The position numbers were made by a program, and so were the translations under genes. This document shows, piece by piece, positions 7,965 through 9,076 of a DNA stretch of 9,076 bases. Origin of the DNA: an uncultured Clostridium sp. (GTDB taxonomy: Bacteria > Bacillota > Clostridia > TANB77 > CAG-508); NCBI GenBank assembly GCA_900553405.1, contig USDF01000054.1, forward strand, positions 1 to 9,076. Direction: 5' to 3'. Position 1 is the first letter of the stretch, and each line of letters starts with the position of its first letter. The notes under the pieces are model-generated. The model was not told the origin of the DNA. It worked only from the letters and a program-made list of their open reading frames with translations, and ran no database searches.

Positions 7965-8702
7965 ATTATTTACATCTACTGTTTTTTTACAAGTTATTGT
8001 ATAAATTCTTTCTTCTTCAATATTTGGATTTGTAACTTTTATTGTAATTATACTATTTTCACTAACACTTTCATTTCCTTGAATTGTAACAATTGATTCT
8101 TTGTCATATGGTATTGCATGTACTTTTAATGAATTTGTATTTTCTACAATATTTACTATATAATCTAATGTTTTTTCACTAAATTCTGGATTTATTGCAA
8201 ATGAATTTATCGCAATATTTTTTAAATATGTACTATGTTCTTTTTCTAAGTTTATTGTATATTTATTTTGAACTATTTTATTTTTTGAAATAACATCAAA
8301 ATTAATTATTTTACTATTACTTTGCAATATATAATTGCTATCACCAATTATGTTTTGACCTTCATCTATTTTTATATACTCTATTTGTAACTCATCTTCA
8401 ATATTATATGGTAATTTTATATCATAGCTATATTTATTTTTTGTAAAGATATATTCTTGCCCATTAATTCTTATTCCATTTAAATCTGCACAATCCGATA
8501 AATTTTCTATTTCGTTACTTTCAGTTTCTGCATCTGCAAATAAACGATTTTTACTTTGAGTAATCAACTTTTCTATATCATTAGGCATAGAAATACCCGT
8601 TAGTTTTATTATTGCTAACGTTGCTGTAACTATTGCTACACTTTCAAGTGTAGCCAATAATTCTTTTTTCAATTTTGTCTTGTACTTCTTGCTTAATTTC
8701 AA
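7386..8702 (-). CDS. N-terminal part of the giant surface protein, as read: signal/anchor segment, two cadherin-like units, truncated glycine-rich domain
   Basis: This 438-codon frame starts at TTG (8700-8702). An in-frame TAA at 8718-8720 with no other start codon after it, and AGGAG nine bases upstream, fix that choice; the next methionine (39) would lose the hydrophobic segment. Residues 1-13 are lysine-rich and about 21-38 are hydrophobic, so the protein is probably exported or membrane-anchored. A-D-A at 56-58 is a possible but distant cleavage site. Cadherin-like units follow at 73-153 and 157-241. Glycine-rich domain 1 starts near 247 with the family hallmarks Y-x-E-F-x-A-P, F-E-C-W-G-A-R-G-G, Y-V-Y-V-G, G-G-G-A-T-D-I-R-L and S-R-I-I-V-A-G-G-G-G-G. 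At residue 425 the frame changes, giving a foreign tail of about 13 residues (426-438) and a TAA at 7386. The tail does not match the paralogous domain at 5522-6361, so the natural protein should continue into the downstream frame. Confidence 0.85.
   Translation of the reverse strand: MKLSKKYKTKLKKELLATLESVAIVTATLAIIKLTGISMPNDIEKLITQSKNRLFADAETESNEIENLSDCADLNGIRINGQEYIFTKNKYSYDIKLPYNIEDELQIEYIKIDEGQNIIGDSNYILQSNSKIINFDVISKNKIVQNKYTINLEKEHSTYLKNIAINSFAINPEFSEKTLDYIVNIVENTNSLKVHAIPYDKESIVTIQGNESVSENSIITIKVTNPNIEEERIYTITCKKTVDVNNYNYSGGYQEFIAPYSGMYRFECWGARGGKSRIDGSLGGTPGKGGYAKGEILLKKGEKYYVYVGQQGIDAVVKKDSAATWNGGGLGTWDHSDNETSGSGGGATDIRLISGNWNETKSLASRIIVAGGGGGASWTYRAGSGGGISGENGTRAKAGTQISGYAFGIGQNASGIADSDGVGGGRRWLLGRIYEQYI
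7980..8486 (-). repeat. Cadherin-like beta-sandwich units 1 and 2
   Basis: These are two beta-sandwich units in the style of the bacterial cadherin-like family (Pfam PF12733 by consensus). Unit 1 (residues 73-153) is diverged and carries L-P-Y-N-I-E and I-I-G-D. Unit 2 (157-241) starts S-T-Y-L-K-N, has the I-N-P-E-F core and A-I-P-Y-D, and closes with Y-T-I-T-C-K-K. They resemble units 4 and 5 respectively, which likewise stand just before a glycine-rich domain. The assignment rests on motif recognition; no profile search was run. Confidence 0.75.
8586..8663 (-). other. Signal peptide or signal-anchor region
   Basis: Residues 14 to 39 follow a lysine-rich start with seven lysines in the first 13 residues. 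The stretch from about 21 to 38 is uninterrupted hydrophobic or small residues except K33. No convincing signal peptidase site lies directly behind it; A-D-A at 56-58 is the only AxA motif nearby. It fits an uncleaved N-terminal anchor or a non-standard signal peptide. Confidence 0.6.
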
Positions 8703-8711
8703 ACTCTTACT

Positions 8712-8716
8712 CTCCT
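8712..8716 (-). promoter_or_regulatory. Ribosome binding site of the giant gene (AGGAG)
   Basis: On the minus strand AGGAG lies nine bases before the TTG start at 8700-8702. The in-frame TAA at 8718-8720 leaves no alternative start between it and the TTG. Confidence 0.8.
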
Positions 8717-8798
8717 TTTATTTTTTCTCATTTCTCTATCAATGCTATATATAAATTAAATAAATAAAATATATATTATTTATAAATTAATATATATA

Positions 8799-8827
8799 AT
8801 TATCTATAACTTATTTAATCTTTTCAA
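8799..8827 (-). promoter_or_regulatory. Sigma-A type promoter of the giant gene
   Basis: On the minus strand TTGAAA (8822-8827) is followed after exactly 17 bases by GATAAT (8799-8804). These match the -35 (TTGACA) and -10 (TATAAT) consensus at five of six positions each. It would start transcription near 8792, giving a leader of about 90 very AT-rich bases. In such AT-rich DNA chance matches are common, but spacing and orientation fit the gene. Confidence 0.6.
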
Positions 8828-8876
8828 CTATAATATTTCTTATATTACAAGCATTTAACTATACATTTATATACGG

Positions 8877-8910
8877 AAAAAAACACTTTGCGCTTGCAAA
8901 ATGCTTTTTT
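8877..8910 (-). terminator. Intrinsic terminator upstream of the giant gene's promoter
   Basis: On the minus strand the RNA can form a stem GCAUUUUGC/GCAAAGUGU (with two G-U pairs) around the loop AAGC, flanked by a run of A before and a run of U after. Read on the plus strand the same hairpin has C-A mismatches, so the minus strand is the better fit. It would end transcription arriving from a gene beyond 9076 just before the promoter at 8799-8827. Confidence 0.65.
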
Positions 8911-9076
8911 ATCTTTTATTTTAAATTTTTGTAACAAACTTCGACTCTTTAGGATTTTTTCTTAGGGAAAGGACATTTGGGGACGGGTCAATTTTGTCCT
9001 TTACATAAAATATAAAACATGACAATATTAAAATAAAAACATATCAATTTGAAAAAAAGCGGATTGAAAGTAAGTA
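8911..9076. other. Non-coding upstream region with no supported gene
   Basis: Apart from the inverted repeat at 8968-9002 I see no coding region. All three minus-strand frames entering from the right edge stop within about 100 bases and show no recognisable protein end. The plus strand shows no credible start with a ribosome binding site. Confidence 0.6.
8968..9002. repeat. REP-like inverted repeat (AAAGGACA ... TGTCCTTT)
   Basis: Perfect 8-base arms at 8968-8975 and 8995-9002 enclose a GC-richer centre with GGGGACGGG, in strong contrast to the AT-rich flanks. The GGGGACGG...TTTTGTCC wording resembles dispersed palindromic elements I associate with REP-type transposases in Bacillota, but this is from memory and no transposase is present here. 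It could also be a protein-binding site. Confidence 0.45.

Larger units (their letters stand above)
1..8702 (-). pseudogene. Reconstructed giant cadherin-like/glycine-rich/dockerin surface protein gene, broken by one extra base and open at the window edge
   Basis: Dropping one base near 7427 gives a single reading frame of about 2,900 codons, still open at position 1. I read all triplets from 7426 down to 2 and found no stop codon. Domain order by corrected residue number: basic N-terminus and hydrophobic segment (1-38), two cadherin-like units (73-241), glycine-rich domain 1 (247-506), three units, glycine-rich domain 2 (781-1060), nineteen units (about 1062-2766), carboxypeptidase-regulatory-like domain (2767-2853) and dockerin-like region (2854 to the edge). 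These families are typical of exported adhesins and matrix proteins of Bacillota; no enzymatic domain is visible. The likely role, adhesion or surface scaffolding, is inferred from architecture only. The break may be a sequencing or assembly error, in which case this is one intact gene. Sortase motif and terminator, if any, lie outside the window. Confidence 0.8.

Noticed and set aside
8745..8798. AT-rich stretch as a replication origin or regulatory RNA
   Set aside because: It has no repeated DnaA-box-like or iteron pattern and no stable fold that I can see. It is best explained as the AT-rich leader downstream of the promoter.
9051..9076. Edge sequence ending in GGATTGAAAG as the end of a CRISPR repeat
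   Set aside because: Only one copy is visible and ATTGAAAG alone is too short to mean anything.

Overview
The window is very AT-rich, has a strong Shine-Dalgarno site and a -35/-10 promoter, and encodes a large modular surface protein. This suggests a low-GC Bacillota, most likely an anaerobic, possibly gut-associated clostridial lineage. No housekeeping gene is present to place it more closely, so the assignment is an inference from base composition and domain content.

Almost the whole window (positions 1 to 8702, minus strand) is one giant adhesin-like gene whose 3' end lies outside the window. The visible part encodes about 2,900 residues. In order, it has a basic N-terminus and hydrophobic signal or anchor segment, two cadherin-like beta-sandwich units, glycine-rich domain 1, three more units, glycine-rich domain 2, nineteen further units (24 in all), a carboxypeptidase-regulatory-like domain, and a C-terminal dockerin-like EF-hand region cut by the window edge. 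It is probably an exported cell-surface or matrix protein.

The gene is split in this sequence. One extra base near 7427, inside glycine-rich domain 1, shifts the frame, so the 5' part (7386-8702) ends early as a 438-residue product. The remaining 2,475 codons (down to position 1) have no stop codon in the shifted frame. This is a sequencing or assembly error, a recent inactivating mutation, or, less likely, an on/off switch. An ATG at 7402 behind a GGGGAGG motif could start the downstream part separately.

From 8703 to 9076 is a non-coding upstream region. It holds a Shine-Dalgarno site, a 10-codon upstream reading frame that overlaps the TTG start, a promoter (TTGAAA, 17 bases, GATAAT), an intrinsic terminator for whatever lies further upstream on the minus strand, and a REP-like inverted repeat. 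The giant gene therefore begins its own transcription unit. I see no RNA gene, CRISPR array or transposase.
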